A stretch of 64,000 nt of DNA from Pseudaeromonas sharmana (GCF_042649925.1 NZ_JBHSAF010000015.1:372001-436000); one strand, 5' to 3'; counted from the stretch's first letter, positions 27,764 to 37,078 are shown. The notes: a model not told the origin generated them from the letters alone. Numbers and translations are program-made.

Positions 27764-29062
27764 ATGTCCGCCATCATGAAAGTCATGCTTACTGACCATG
27801 CCGCCGACGCCCAGTGGGGTGATAAGGCCCTGACCAGTTTTAATCAAAATGGGGTTGCCATTCACCTCAATGGAGACGAAGCAGAGCGCTTGCGCCAAAT
27901 CCAGCGTGCGGGCCGCCGTCTGGATGCCCAGGGGATCAAACAGCTGGCGCTGACCGGCACCGAGTGGGATCTGGAACGTCGTTATGCCTTCTATCAGGGG
28001 TTCTACAACCCGCGTGCCGGTCAGAGTCTCTATCTGGGAGACATGCCCGCCGAGGAGCAGAAACAGTTGGACTCTTTGCTGGAGGCAACGCGCTGGGTAC
28101 GCCAGATCACCAATGGCACACCAGAGGAGATCTATCCGCAGTCCCTGGCCGAGCAGGCCGCCGATTTTATCGCGCGTCAGGCATGGGAGAAGGTCAGTTT
28201 CGAGATCATCAGTGGTGATGCCCTGCTTGAACAGGGCCATGTCGGCATCTACCAGGTTGGTCGTGGCAGTGTGAGAGCCCCTGTGCTGCTGAAGCTGGAT
28301 TTCAATCCTAGTGGTGATGCGCAGGCACCGGTGGCGGCCTGTCTGGTCGGTAAGGGGATTACCTTCGACTCCGGCGGCTACAGCCTCAAGAGCTCGGATA
28401 ACATGTTACCGATGAAATCGGACATGGGGGGCGCCGCCATGGTCAGCGGGGCTCTGGCGCTGGCGATTCGGCAAGGCTTGAATCAGCGGGTGCAGCTCTT
28501 CCTGTGCTGTGCTGAAAACCTGGTCAGCGGCCATGCCTTCAAGTTGGGAGACATCCTCACCTATCGCAATGGTGTCTCGGTTGAAATTCTCAATACCGAT
28601 GCAGAAGGTCGACTGGTGCTGGCCGATGGACTGCTGTGTGCCGCCGATAGCGGTGCGAAGCACATTCTGGATGCGGCGACCCTGACCGGTGCGGCAAAAA
28701 TGGCCTTGGGGCGGGATTATCATGCGGTATTCAGCCTGGATGAGGCGCGCTCCCAGCAGTTGTGTCATTTCGCCAAGGCGGTCAATGAGAAGGCCTGGGC
28801 GCTGCCGCTGGAACCATGGCATTTGGCACAGCTAACCTCCAGTTTCGCCGAGTTGGGTAACGTCGCTTCCGCTGAAGGAACGGCGGGGGCCACCACGGCC
28901 GCGGCCTTCCTGTCGCGTTTTGTCCCGGCGGATGTCGATTGGATGCACATGGATTTGTCTGCCTCCTACCAGAAGAATGGTAACGACCTGTGGGCGCCCG
29001 GTGGCAAGGGACATGGCGTGCGAACCATAGCGCGCTGGTTGCTTGAGGTGACGGCAAAATGA
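27764..29062 (+). CDS. pepB: Peptidase B, M17 leucyl aminopeptidase (copy 1)
   Basis: A 432-residue M17 metallo-aminopeptidase close to E. coli PepB, which is also encoded near the isc operon. Metal and catalytic residues are in CLVGKGITFDSGGYSLK, MKSDMGGAA and NTDAEGRLVLADG. The N-terminal domain corresponds to the hexamer-forming region. The start at 27764 (MSAIMKVML) resembles E. coli PepB; the ATG at 27776 is an alternative. It overlaps the next gene, a second PepB-like copy, by four bases (ATGA). Confidence 0.9.
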   Translation: MSAIMKVMLTDHAADAQWGDKALTSFNQNGVAIHLNGDEAERLRQIQRAGRRLDAQGIKQLALTGTEWDLERRYAFYQGFYNPRAGQSLYLGDMPAEEQKQLDSLLEATRWVRQITNGTPEEIYPQSLAEQAADFIARQAWEKVSFEIISGDALLEQGHVGIYQVGRGSVRAPVLLKLDFNPSGDAQAPVAACLVGKGITFDSGGYSLKSSDNMLPMKSDMGGAAMVSGALALAIRQGLNQRVQLFLCCAENLVSGHAFKLGDILTYRNGVSVEILNTDAEGRLVLADGLLCAADSGAKHILDAATLTGAAKMALGRDYHAVFSLDEARSQQLCHFAKAVNEKAWALPLEPWHLAQLTSSFAELGNVASAEGTAGATTAAAFLSRFVPADVDWMHMDLSASYQKNGNDLWAPGGKGHGVRTIARWLLEVTAK

Positions 29063-30342
29063 TGCAGGTCCAGCTCTCGCCGAAGCCGGCCCCGGCGGAG
29101 TGGGGAGAGGCCGCCCTGCTAAGTCATGCCACAGCAGGGTGGATGATTCACCACAGCGAGGCCTCGCAAATTCAGCAAGCCGCGCGTCGTCTGGCCAATA
29201 TGGGCTTACGTGAGGTGCAACTGACCGGAGCCTGGACGCCGTCACTGCAATGGGCCTTTGCCCAAGGTTTTATGCTCAGCAAGGGCGAGGTCACGCTGCG
29301 CTGGGCCGACGCACCGGATGAGATTTTGCAGATGTTGGAACAGCGTTTGTTCTGTGCCAACTGGGTGCGCAAGCTGACCAATGCGTCACCTGATGCGTTA
29401 GGCCCACTGGAGCTGGCGCTGGAGACGGTGACGTTTCTCAGTGAGTTGGCTCCAGGGTTGATTACTCATCGCCTGCTCAAGGGGGATGCCTTGCTTGAAG
29501 CCGGGTGGGTCGGTTTGCATGCAGTCGGGCGCGCGGGGGCACAAGCGCCCGTGATGCTGGAGCTGGATTTTAATCCAACACGTGATCGGCGTGCCCCTGT
29601 GAGCACCTGTCTGGTCGGCAAGGGCATTACCTTCGATTCGGGAGGCTACAGCCTCAAGAGTTCTGAGGGGATGCTGACGATGAAATCGGACATGGGCGGG
29701 GCGGCGCTGCTTGCCGGGGCGCTTGGTTATGCCATCACCCAGGGGCTGACGCAACGGGTGAAGCTGATACTCTGCTGTGCCGAGAACCTGGTTAACGAGC
29801 AGGCCTGCAAGCTTGGTGAGATCCTGCATTATCGCAACGGTGTCAGTGTTGAAATTGTCAATACGGATGCCGAGGGGCGTCTGGTGCTGGCCGATGGTTT
29901 GCTGGCGGCAGTGGAGAGCGGTGCCACGCGTATTCTGGATGCGGCGACCCTGACCGGTGCGGCCTATATGGCATTGGGTGGAAACTATCATGCCATCTTT
30001 GCGTTGGATAAACCGGCGCAGCAGGCTTTTCTGGCCCATGCCGAACGGGCACAGGAGCCGTTCTGGTCATTGCCGCTCGAACCATGGCACCGTCAGCAGT
30101 GTCCATCTCATTATGCGGACACGGCCAACTCGAGGCCGGTCAAAGGGGGGGGACCAGGCGGGGCGTCGAATGCCGCCGGGTTTCTGTCGCGTTTTGTTCC
30201 TGCCGATGGTGCGGGATGGTTGCACCTCGATCTGGCCGCTGCGTTCTGTGATAACGGCAATCACCTGTGGGCACCGGGGGCGACCGCGTTGGGGATGGTG
30301 ACGCTGGCTAACTGGTTACAAGATGTAGAACATGCGTCGTAA
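29059..30342 (+). CDS. PepB-like M17 aminopeptidase (copy 2)
   Basis: A 427-residue paralogue of the preceding pepB product, sharing long stretches such as CLVGKGITFDSGGYSLKSS, SDMGGAA and NTDAEGRLVLADGLL. All expected metal ligands and the catalytic lysine and arginine are intact, so it is probably an active enzyme. The N-terminal 100 residues are more divergent than the catalytic domain. A glycine-rich segment (VKGGGPGGASNAAG) replaces the EGTAGATTAAA region of copy 1. The start overlaps the pepB stop (ATGATG at 29059-29064), so translation is coupled. The second ATG at 29062 is equally possible. Confidence 0.85.
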   Translation: MMQVQLSPKPAPAEWGEAALLSHATAGWMIHHSEASQIQQAARRLANMGLREVQLTGAWTPSLQWAFAQGFMLSKGEVTLRWADAPDEILQMLEQRLFCANWVRKLTNASPDALGPLELALETVTFLSELAPGLITHRLLKGDALLEAGWVGLHAVGRAGAQAPVMLELDFNPTRDRRAPVSTCLVGKGITFDSGGYSLKSSEGMLTMKSDMGGAALLAGALGYAITQGLTQRVKLILCCAENLVNEQACKLGEILHYRNGVSVEIVNTDAEGRLVLADGLLAAVESGATRILDAATLTGAAYMALGGNYHAIFALDKPAQQAFLAHAERAQEPFWSLPLEPWHRQQCPSHYADTANSRPVKGGGPGGASNAAGFLSRFVPADGAGWLHLDLAAAFCDNGNHLWAPGATALGMVTLANWLQDVEHAS

Positions 30343-30368
30343 GCGAAGGTGACCAGCTATTCATGACC

Positions 30369-30388
30369 AGGGACGCATCAGCGTCCCT
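30369..30388. terminator. Weak hairpin between convergent genes
   Basis: An 8-bp perfect stem (AGGGACGC / GCGTCCCT) with an ATCA loop lies between the second pepB-like gene and the convergent oxidoreductase gene. There is little T after it on either strand, so terminator function is uncertain. Confidence 0.35.
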
Positions 30389-30414
30389 TGTCATAAGCGA
30401 GAGTCTATACCGCT

Positions 30415-32220
30415 CTAACTGGCACTGAATGGGGGCAGATCGTCATCCTCGACGTCCTCATCGCGCACGCTCAGATGGGGCAACGGGGTTCGGCTCGGGA
30501 GAGGAGCAGCCTTGCGTTCGCTGGCGAGCAGACTGGCCGGAGTGAGCTCGGGCAGCAAAATCTCGGGCTCAGTCGACGGCCTCCCCGGGGGCTGGGCACG
30601 CGTCACCACGGGGGTCCCCAACTTAGGTTCATTCTGCTCGGGGATCGGGTCCAGATGGCTGAGATCCAGCTTGGGTTCAGCCGGTTCGTCGCTATGGCCG
30701 GCGGCCAGTCCGGGCCCTGTGGTCAAACCAAATCGGTAACCACCGGGTTGTGGCGATCCGGGCCGGGATGAAGTCCCGGTGACTGGGGGCTGAGCGGGTA
30801 TGGCTTGCTGCGGTGAAGGCGTGGGTCGCTGAGGCGACTGTGCTGCACCGGCGGTAGCAAACTGCGGCACACTGTCGCGACTCTTGTCTAATGGGCCTGG
30901 CTGACGGAACATCGCCCGCTCACTCACCGGGGACGCTTCAGGGGGCGTCCTCGGGTGAATGGCGGGCGTCTCCAGCCTGCTGCTGACAGGCGTGGGCACG
31001 CGCGCAGCCGGCTGCGGGCTGACCACAGTGGCAGGACGAGCGGTCGCCGGCGATGCATTATTGGTTGACACCGTACTGGTCGGGCGATTGGCAATCGGCA
31101 ATGGGCGCGGCCGCACCATTTCCGATATCGGTTGCCGCGGTGGCGGGGTCGTGCGTGCACTCTGAATCACGCTGTCCAGCTGGCCCGGCGTGAGGCGGCG
31201 GCCTTCGCGCGCACTGCGCAATCCCAGCTCGATGAGCTCCATCACCTTCAATGCCTCTTCGGCCTGGACCGGTGCAGGCGTACCACGTTGAATGGCTTCG
31301 GCCATGCCTTGGTAGAACGTCAGATAACGACCCGGGATGTTGCTGAGGTCCTGAACGCGCTCCTTGTCACCTTGCAGCGTGGTCAGCCGACCAGGACGCG
31401 CATCGAGCCCGAATTGTGGATCCAGCGGTGACATGCCTTGCTTCAGCTGCTCTTCTTGGCTATCCAGCCCCTGCTTGCTATACGAACCCAGCGAGCCGTG
31501 AACCGTAAAGCGTGCAGCATGGGCAACCACCTGGGTACTGGCATGCAACACCACCCGGCGCTCACCGTATTGCAAGATGGCATGGAAGAAGTCGTCGGTC
31601 TTGGCGCCCGGGCGCTGGTGAGCCAAGTCCAGCCACAGGCTTTCCGGCTCACCGAATAGTTGCAAGGTCTGGTCCAGCAGGTGAGCGCCCAGATCGTACC
31701 AAAGACCGCTTCCGGGTACCGCCTGCTCGCGCCAGCGATCGCGCACCTGCGGCCGGTAACGGTCAAAGTGCGACTCCAGGTACAAGACCTCGCCTAATTC
31801 GCCACTGCCAATCAGCTGGCGTAATGTCAGAAAATCAGCATCCCAGCGGCGGTTATGGAAGACGGATAGCTGCAGATCCTGTTCGTGGGCAAGGGCAATG
31901 AGTTGCCGCGCCTCACGGCTATCCAGCGTGAACGGTTTGTCGATGACGACATGCTTGCCGGCAAGCAATGCCGCCTTGGCGAGCGGGAAGTGGGTGTCGT
32001 TGGGGGTAGCGATCACGACGAGGTCAATATCGGGATCTGCAAGCAGTTGCTCGGCATCAATACGATGCTGCACTTGTGGCCATTCGGCGCGGACTTTATC
32101 GCCATCGCGGGAGACGATGGAGTGTAAATGAATACCTGCCGTGGCATTGAGCAGCGGGGCATGCAGCGTCCGACCGGCATAGCCGTAACCGATCAAGCCT
32201 GCGTTGATGTGTTCGAGCAT
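30415..32220 (-). CDS. Gfo/Idh/MocA oxidoreductase with proline-rich C-terminal tail
   Basis: A 601-residue protein. The first 345 residues or so form a complete Gfo/Idh/MocA NAD(P)-dependent oxidoreductase. It has a Rossmann motif GLIGYGYAGRTLHAP, the DKPFTLD motif with the family lysine, and WYDLGAHLLDQ carrying the catalytic-type histidine. It resembles YdgJ-type enzymes, and its substrate is unknown. From about residue 357 to the end (245 residues) the protein is low complexity and rich in Pro, Ser, Thr and Ala, probably disordered, ending in an acidic DEDVEDDDLPPFSAS. That tail is not part of the family. The start at 32220 has a GGAGGAG site; the frame is open 23 codons upstream. The gene is alone, between convergent pepB-like and divergent ndk. 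Confidence 0.82.
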   Translation of the reverse strand: MLEHINAGLIGYGYAGRTLHAPLLNATAGIHLHSIVSRDGDKVRAEWPQVQHRIDAEQLLADPDIDLVVIATPNDTHFPLAKAALLAGKHVVIDKPFTLDSREARQLIALAHEQDLQLSVFHNRRWDADFLTLRQLIGSGELGEVLYLESHFDRYRPQVRDRWREQAVPGSGLWYDLGAHLLDQTLQLFGEPESLWLDLAHQRPGAKTDDFFHAILQYGERRVVLHASTQVVAHAARFTVHGSLGSYSKQGLDSQEEQLKQGMSPLDPQFGLDARPGRLTTLQGDKERVQDLSNIPGRYLTFYQGMAEAIQRGTPAPVQAEEALKVMELIELGLRSAREGRRLTPGQLDSVIQSARTTPPPRQPISEMVRPRPLPIANRPTSTVSTNNASPATARPATVVSPQPAARVPTPVSSRLETPAIHPRTPPEASPVSERAMFRQPGPLDKSRDSVPQFATAGAAQSPQRPTPSPQQAIPAQPPVTGTSSRPGSPQPGGYRFGLTTGPGLAAGHSDEPAEPKLDLSHLDPIPEQNEPKLGTPVVTRAQPPGRPSTEPEILLPELTPASLLASERKAAPLPSRTPLPHLSVRDEDVEDDDLPPFSAS

Positions 32221-32412
32221 GTTCTCCTCCGTGATACCGGCGCGCAGGGGAAAGGTCCGGGCCGGAACTATTGGCGACAAGGGTAGCAAACGCCCGAAGG
32301 GACGAGAAGCGCTCTCGGTCGTGCGGCAAACGGCGGTGACAGGGCACCAGCTGTCAGCAATTATTGCTCAGGCGTTAAAACTTTTAAGAAAAGGTAACAA
32401 GCGCACATGTTA

Positions 32413-32444
32413 TTGCTCGCGATTACCATATAATCGGCGAGCAA
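32413..32444 (+). promoter_or_regulatory. ndk promoter within a palindrome
   Basis: A consensus -10 TATAAT is at 32429-32434, about 47 bp before the ndk start; the -35 is weak. The -10 sits inside a long inverted repeat. The arms TTGCTCGC (32413-32420) and GCGAGCAA (32437-32444) are perfect, and the inner GATTA / TATAATC-side TAATC also pair with one bulged G. This could be an operator. The GCTCGCGATTA stretch also occurs in the REP-like array at 62 kb. Confidence 0.55.
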
Positions 32445-32480
32445 CGCTGATAACAATTCTGGTCTTGAAAGGATCACGCC

Positions 32481-32909
32481 ATGCTAGAACGCACTTTTTC
32501 CATCATCAAACCCGACGCAGTGGGCCGTAATTTGATCGGTGACATCTACCACCGCTTTGAAAACGCCGGGCTGAGCATCATTGCCGCGAGAATGTTGCAT
32601 CTGACCCGGGAACAGGCTGAAGGTTTTTATGCTGAACACAAGGGGAAGCCTTTTTTTGACCCGTTGATCAAGTTCATGACCTCTGGTCCCATCATGGTGC
32701 AGGTACTGGAGGGCGAGGATGCCATCCGCCGCCATCGGGAAGTGATCGGTGCCACGGATCCCAAGAAAGCACAAGCGGGAACCATCCGCGCTGACTATGC
32801 GGCCTCGGTACAGCAAAATGCCGTACACGGTTCAGATAGCGTAACCTCAGCAGAGCGGGAAATTGCCTATTTCTTCTCGGATGAGGATATCTGCATCCGC
32901 ACCCGATGA
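32481..32909 (+). CDS. ndk: Nucleoside diphosphate kinase
   Basis: A 142-residue enzyme that transfers phosphate between nucleoside tri- and diphosphates through a phosphohistidine. The active histidine is in NAVHGSDS, and the N-terminal MLERTFSIIKPDAVGRN is typical. A GAAAGGA ribosome site precedes the ATG. ndk commonly lies next to rlmN, as it does here. Confidence 0.97.
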   Translation: MLERTFSIIKPDAVGRNLIGDIYHRFENAGLSIIAARMLHLTREQAEGFYAEHKGKPFFDPLIKFMTSGPIMVQVLEGEDAIRRHREVIGATDPKKAQAGTIRADYAASVQQNAVHGSDSVTSAEREIAYFFSDEDICIRTR

Positions 32910-32930
32910 GTGATGTGTCAGATCAAAGAC

Positions 32931-32958
32931 GCGGGAGGCATAGAGCCTCCCGCTTTTT
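32931..32958 (+). terminator. Terminator after ndk
   Basis: A perfect 9-bp GC-rich stem (GCGGGAGGC / GCCTCCCGC) with a 5-nt loop and five T residues. It is a strong intrinsic terminator. Confidence 0.92.
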
Positions 32959-33100
32959 ATCCGCGAAAGTCTGTGTAGAAGCCATATAAAGCGTAAGTGG
33001 AAAGGCAGTGGTAAAATTTGTACAATGCGCGCCCTTCTCGGCGTCCACCCGTTGTGAGCTGGGTATTGTCAAAGTTAGTTGGGTTTTCCCGGAGTAAATC

Positions 33101-34219
33101 ATGAGCGACACCAAAATCAATCTGCTGGATCTGGATCGCAAGGCGCTGCGAGCTTTGTTTGCCGAAATGGGTGAAAAGCCGTTTCGAGCCGATCAGATCA
33201 TGAAGTGGATCTATCACTTCGGGTGTGATGATTTCTCTCAGATGACCAATGTAAACAAGGTGCTACGCGAGAAGCTCAGTGCGATTGCCGAAATTCGTGC
33301 TCCGGAGATCAGCCGTGAACAACGCTCCAGTGACGGTACCATCAAGTGGGCCATGCTGGTCGGTGATCAGGAAGTCGAGACCGTCTACATTCCTGAAGAT
33401 GACCGCGCGACGCTGTGCGTTTCTTCTCAGGTCGGGTGTGCATTGGAATGCAAGTTCTGCTCGACGGCACAACAAGGTTTCAATAGAAACCTTAAGGTGT
33501 CGGAAATTATCGGTCAGGTATGGCGCGCAGCCCAAGTGATTGGCTTCTCCAAGGAGACTGGCAAACGTCCTATCACCAATGTTGTCATGATGGGCATGGG
33601 TGAGCCATTGCTTAACTTGGCGAACGTGGTGCCGGCCATGGAGCTGATGCTGGATGACTTCGGCTTTGGCCTCTCCAAGCGCCGCGTGACGCTTTCGACC
33701 TCAGGCGTAGTCCCGGCCCTGGACAAGTTAGGTGATATGATCGACGTGGCACTGGCTATTTCGTTGCATGCGCCGAATGACGCCTTGCGTTCCGAGATCA
33801 TGCCGATCAACGACAAGTACGACATCCAGACGTTCTTGGCGGCCGTGCGGCGCTATCTTGAGAAATCGAATGCCAATCAGGGGCGGGTCACCATCGAGTA
33901 TGTGCTACTAGATCACTTCAATGATGATATGCAGCAGGCGCATGAACTGGCCGAATTGTTAAAAGATACTCCATGCAAGATTAACCTTATTCCGTTCAAT
34001 CCGTTCCCGGGCAATCCTTACGGCAAGCCGAGCAACAGCCGCATCGACCGGTTTTCCAAGGTGTTGATGGAGTACGGCTATACCGTGATTGTGCGTAAGA
34101 CGCGAGGTGATGATATCGATGCGGCCTGCGGTCAGCTGGTAGGTGACGTGATCGACAGAACCAAGCGAACCTTGAAAAAACGGGTGCAAGAGCAGGGGAT
34201 TTCCGTCAAAATGCTTTGA
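33101..34219 (+). CDS. rlmN: 23S rRNA/tRNA adenine-C2 methyltransferase RlmN
   Basis: A 372-residue radical-SAM enzyme methylating A2503 of 23S rRNA and A37 of some tRNAs. The cluster motif CxxxCxFC is in CALECKFCSTAQQGF, and the catalytic C-terminal cysteine is in DAACGQLVGD. The MMGMGEPLLN segment is also diagnostic. The start matches the family. It begins the rlmN-pilF-rodZ-ispG-hisS-yfgM-bamB run. Confidence 0.96.
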   Translation: MSDTKINLLDLDRKALRALFAEMGEKPFRADQIMKWIYHFGCDDFSQMTNVNKVLREKLSAIAEIRAPEISREQRSSDGTIKWAMLVGDQEVETVYIPEDDRATLCVSSQVGCALECKFCSTAQQGFNRNLKVSEIIGQVWRAAQVIGFSKETGKRPITNVVMMGMGEPLLNLANVVPAMELMLDDFGFGLSKRRVTLSTSGVVPALDKLGDMIDVALAISLHAPNDALRSEIMPINDKYDIQTFLAAVRRYLEKSNANQGRVTIEYVLLDHFNDDMQQAHELAELLKDTPCKINLIPFNPFPGNPYGKPSNSRIDRFSKVLMEYGYTVIVRKTRGDDIDAACGQLVGDVIDRTKRTLKKRVQEQGISVKML

Positions 34220-34244
34220 AATCCAGTCCGTTAATGCTCGATTC

Positions 34245-35015
34245 ATGAAAAAACAACTTCTTATCGTCGGGACCATGCTGGCCGCCTTGAGCGGCTGTGT
34301 AACGGAAACCACTTATGTGGGCAAAGAAGTGGTTCAGAACAGCGTTGACAACAAGACGGCAGCAAAGACCCGACTGAGCCTGGCTGTGGGTTATATGCGC
34401 AAGGGTGATATGGCCCAAGCCAAGTTAAATATTGAAAAAGCCCTCTCGTTTGACCCCGATAATCCGAATGTTTATTTGACTCAGGCCTACTACTACCAGA
34501 CAGTAGGCGATCTGACGTCTGCCGAGAGCAGTTATCGCCAGCTCTTGGCGCGCGATGGCACGAATGCGGATGCCATGAACAACTACGGTGCCTTCTTGTG
34601 CGCGAACAAGCGTTACAAGGAAGCCGACGAGCAGTTTAATCTGGCGCTGAAGCAGCCTAAATATGTTCGGATGGATGATACCTACGAGAATGCTGCGCTG
34701 TGCTCGCTGAAATCCGGTGACAAAAAAAAGGCAGCGCAGTACTTTGACCAGGCCATCGGATACAATCCAGGCCGTGGCAAGCTCTTGTTGTCGGCCAGTG
34801 AGCTGGCATTGATGGATAACAACCCAGCCAAGGCGGAAACGTATCTCAAGCGTTACAGCGTTGGTGGCAAGGAATCGGCCCAAAGCTTGTGGTTGCGCTT
34901 GCAACTGGCTCAGGCCCAAGGTGAAATTGCGATGCTGCACAAATATGGCCGTCAGCTGGTGCAGCAATACCCCAAATCAGATCAAGCCAGAAGATATTTG
35001 AACAATGACTATTGA
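34245..35015 (+). CDS. pilF: Type IV pilus biogenesis/stability lipoprotein PilF (PilW)
   Basis: A 256-residue TPR lipoprotein. The signal peptide ends in LSGC, and TPR units occupy most of the mature protein (for example AKLNIEKALSFDPDNPNVY and NADAMNNYGAFLCANKRYKEA). In type IV pilus systems it helps multimerise and localise the secretin PilQ. It overlaps rodZ by 11 bases. No other pilus genes are in the window; the position between rlmN and rodZ is the usual one. Confidence 0.92.
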   Translation: MKKQLLIVGTMLAALSGCVTETTYVGKEVVQNSVDNKTAAKTRLSLAVGYMRKGDMAQAKLNIEKALSFDPDNPNVYLTQAYYYQTVGDLTSAESSYRQLLARDGTNADAMNNYGAFLCANKRYKEADEQFNLALKQPKYVRMDDTYENAALCSLKSGDKKKAAQYFDQAIGYNPGRGKLLLSASELALMDNNPAKAETYLKRYSVGGKESAQSLWLRLQLAQAQGEIAMLHKYGRQLVQQYPKSDQARRYLNNDY

Positions 35016-35958
35016 ACACCACGATTCCAGCTCTGCGACCGTCAGTCCGGGAAAATTATTGCGCGAAGCGCGTGAAGCCCGGGGACTAAGCCAACCTGAG
35101 GTCGCCTCCCGGCTGAATCTGCGAGTTTCTCTGGTTCGTGACATCGAGCAGGATCGTTTTGATCAACGTACCGCGACCACGTTTACCCGGGGCTATTTGA
35201 AGATCTATGCCCGTTTGGTTGGCATCTCTGAAGACGACGTCGTTGCCGCCTACGAGACGTTGGGATTTGTCGATAAGCCGTTTGCCGAGATGCACAGCTT
35301 CTCCGGTCGTCGTCGCCTGGAAGCCAATGAAAACCGGCTGCGCCTGTTCTCCTGGTTGCTGTTTATTGTGATTGGGCTGGGTGTCTTGTTCTGGATCATG
35401 GGGCGTCCGGCCGAGAAACCGGAACTCGTCAAACTGGATGACAAGGCCTTGCTCAATGCAGCGAGTGCCTCTGTGACTATCGCGCCGGCTCCTGTGGTCA
35501 GTGAAGCCGTAGCGCTCACCGTCAGCCCGGCCGTCAGTACCGCTATCGAGACGGCGCCAGTTGCAAATGTCGCTAGCTCTGCGGCCGTTGCGGCCTCCTC
35601 CGCGCAGACTGCGGCCTCTGCTGCAGTTGTTGCAACCGCCGTGGTGACTGAAGCCGTTGCCAGTGCTGCGGTGACGACAGTGGCTACGACAGATAACGCG
35701 GTTGTTACCATGGACGGCGATTTGCAGATCCGCTTTACCGGTGATTGCTGGTTGGAAGTCTATGATGCCAAAAACAAGAAGCTGCTTTCCGGAACCCGTA
35801 AGTCTGGACAGCAGGAGAGCCTGAAGGGCGAGGCGCCGTTTCGTCTGACTGTCGGTGCGCCCAAGCATGTACTCATTACCTTCAAGGGTGAGTCTGTCGA
35901 TATGAAACGTTTCCCGATTGGCCGTGTCGCCCGTTTCCAATTGCCATTGCAGAACTAA
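35005..35958 (+). CDS. rodZ: Cytoskeletal protein RodZ
   Basis: A 317-residue bitopic protein linking MreB filaments to the elongasome. The N-terminal helix-turn-helix domain (about residues 14-85, LREAREARGLSQPEVASRL) binds MreB. The single TM segment is near residues 113-133 (LFSWLLFIVIGLGVLFW). An alanine/valine/threonine-rich periplasmic linker follows (residues about 150-230), then a C-terminal DUF4115 domain. The linker is very low complexity. The start lies inside the 3' end of pilF. Confidence 0.94.
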   Translation: MTIEHHDSSSATVSPGKLLREAREARGLSQPEVASRLNLRVSLVRDIEQDRFDQRTATTFTRGYLKIYARLVGISEDDVVAAYETLGFVDKPFAEMHSFSGRRRLEANENRLRLFSWLLFIVIGLGVLFWIMGRPAEKPELVKLDDKALLNAASASVTIAPAPVVSEAVALTVSPAVSTAIETAPVANVASSAAVAASSAQTAASAAVVATAVVTEAVASAAVTTVATTDNAVVTMDGDLQIRFTGDCWLEVYDAKNKKLLSGTRKSGQQESLKGEAPFRLTVGAPKHVLITFKGESVDMKRFPIGRVARFQLPLQN

Positions 35959-35961
35959 GCT

Positions 35962-37074
35962 ATGAGTCACCCTTCTCCAATCAAGCGCCGCCCAAGCAAG
36001 CAGATCATGGTTGGCAAGGTACCGGTCGGTGGTGATGCACCGATCTCGGTTCAGAGCATGACCAATACCCGCACCACGGATGTCGAAGCGACGGTGGCAC
36101 AAATTCGTGCTATCGAACGTGCCGGCGCCGACATGGTCCGGGTGTCGGTGCCGACGATGGATGCCGCCGAAGCGTTTCGCCTCATCAAGCAACAGGTTTC
36201 GATCCCGGTGATCGCGGATATTCATTTTGATTTCCGTATCGCGTTGAAAGTCGCAGAGTATGGTGCCGATTGTTTGCGCATTAACCCCGGCAACATCGGG
36301 AAGGAAGACCGGGTCCGCTCGGTCGTGGATTGTGCCCGCGATCTGGCTATTCCAATCCGTATCGGTGTCAATGGCGGCTCGCTGGAAAAGGATTTGATGG
36401 ATCGTTACGGCGAACCGACGGCGGAAGCGTTGGTCGAGTCGGCAATGCGTCATGTCGATATACTGGACCGGTTGAACTTCGACCAGTTCAAGGTGAGCGT
36501 CAAGGCATCAGATGTTTTTCTGGCGGTGGATGCTTACCGGTTACTGGCCAAACAGATTGAACAGCCGTTGCATCTGGGAATCACCGAGGCCGGTGGTTTT
36601 CGTTCCGGTGCGGTCAAATCCGCCATCGGCCTGGGCATGTTGCTGGCTGACGGGATCGGCGATACGCTGCGTATCTCGCTGGCGGCCGACCCGGTGGAAG
36701 AGGTGAAAGTCGGTTTCGATATTCTCAAGTCGTTACGAATTCGCTCACGAGGCATCAACTTCATCGCCTGTCCGTCCTGTTCACGTCAGGAGTTCGATGT
36801 GATTGCCACGGTCAATGCGTTGGAGCAGCGTCTGGAGGACATCACCACGCCGATGGACGTCTCCATCATTGGCTGTGTGGTCAATGGCCCCGGTGAGGCG
36901 CTGGTATCGGATCTCGGCCTGGCGGGGGCCAACCGCAAGAGCGCGCTCTACGAAGCGGGGGTGCGTGTCGACCGTTTGGATAATCTGGAGCTGGTGGATC
37001 AGCTGGAGGCGCGTATTCGAGCCCGGGTTGCTCGCCTGGACGAAGGTAAACGCATCCAGATCGACGAAATCTAG
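35962..37074 (+). CDS. ispG: 4-hydroxy-3-methylbut-2-enyl diphosphate synthase IspG
   Basis: A 370-residue 4Fe-4S enzyme of the MEP isoprenoid pathway. Cluster ligands are in ACPSCSRQEFD and IGCVVNGPGEAL. The N-terminal TIM barrel begins with VGGDAPISVQSMTNT. It starts three bases after rodZ, and its dependence on Fe-S clusters links it functionally to the isc operon in the same region. Confidence 0.96.
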   Translation: MSHPSPIKRRPSKQIMVGKVPVGGDAPISVQSMTNTRTTDVEATVAQIRAIERAGADMVRVSVPTMDAAEAFRLIKQQVSIPVIADIHFDFRIALKVAEYGADCLRINPGNIGKEDRVRSVVDCARDLAIPIRIGVNGGSLEKDLMDRYGEPTAEALVESAMRHVDILDRLNFDQFKVSVKASDVFLAVDAYRLLAKQIEQPLHLGITEAGGFRSGAVKSAIGLGMLLADGIGDTLRISLAADPVEEVKVGFDILKSLRIRSRGINFIACPSCSRQEFDVIATVNALEQRLEDITTPMDVSIIGCVVNGPGEALVSDLGLAGANRKSALYEAGVRVDRLDNLELVDQLEARIRARVARLDEGKRIQIDEI

Positions 37075-37078
37075 CAAC

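Noticed and set aside
35086..36453. 455-codon open frame antisense to rodZ and ispG
   Set aside because: Low-complexity Arg/His/Asp translation with no recognisable domain, lying over two certain genes.
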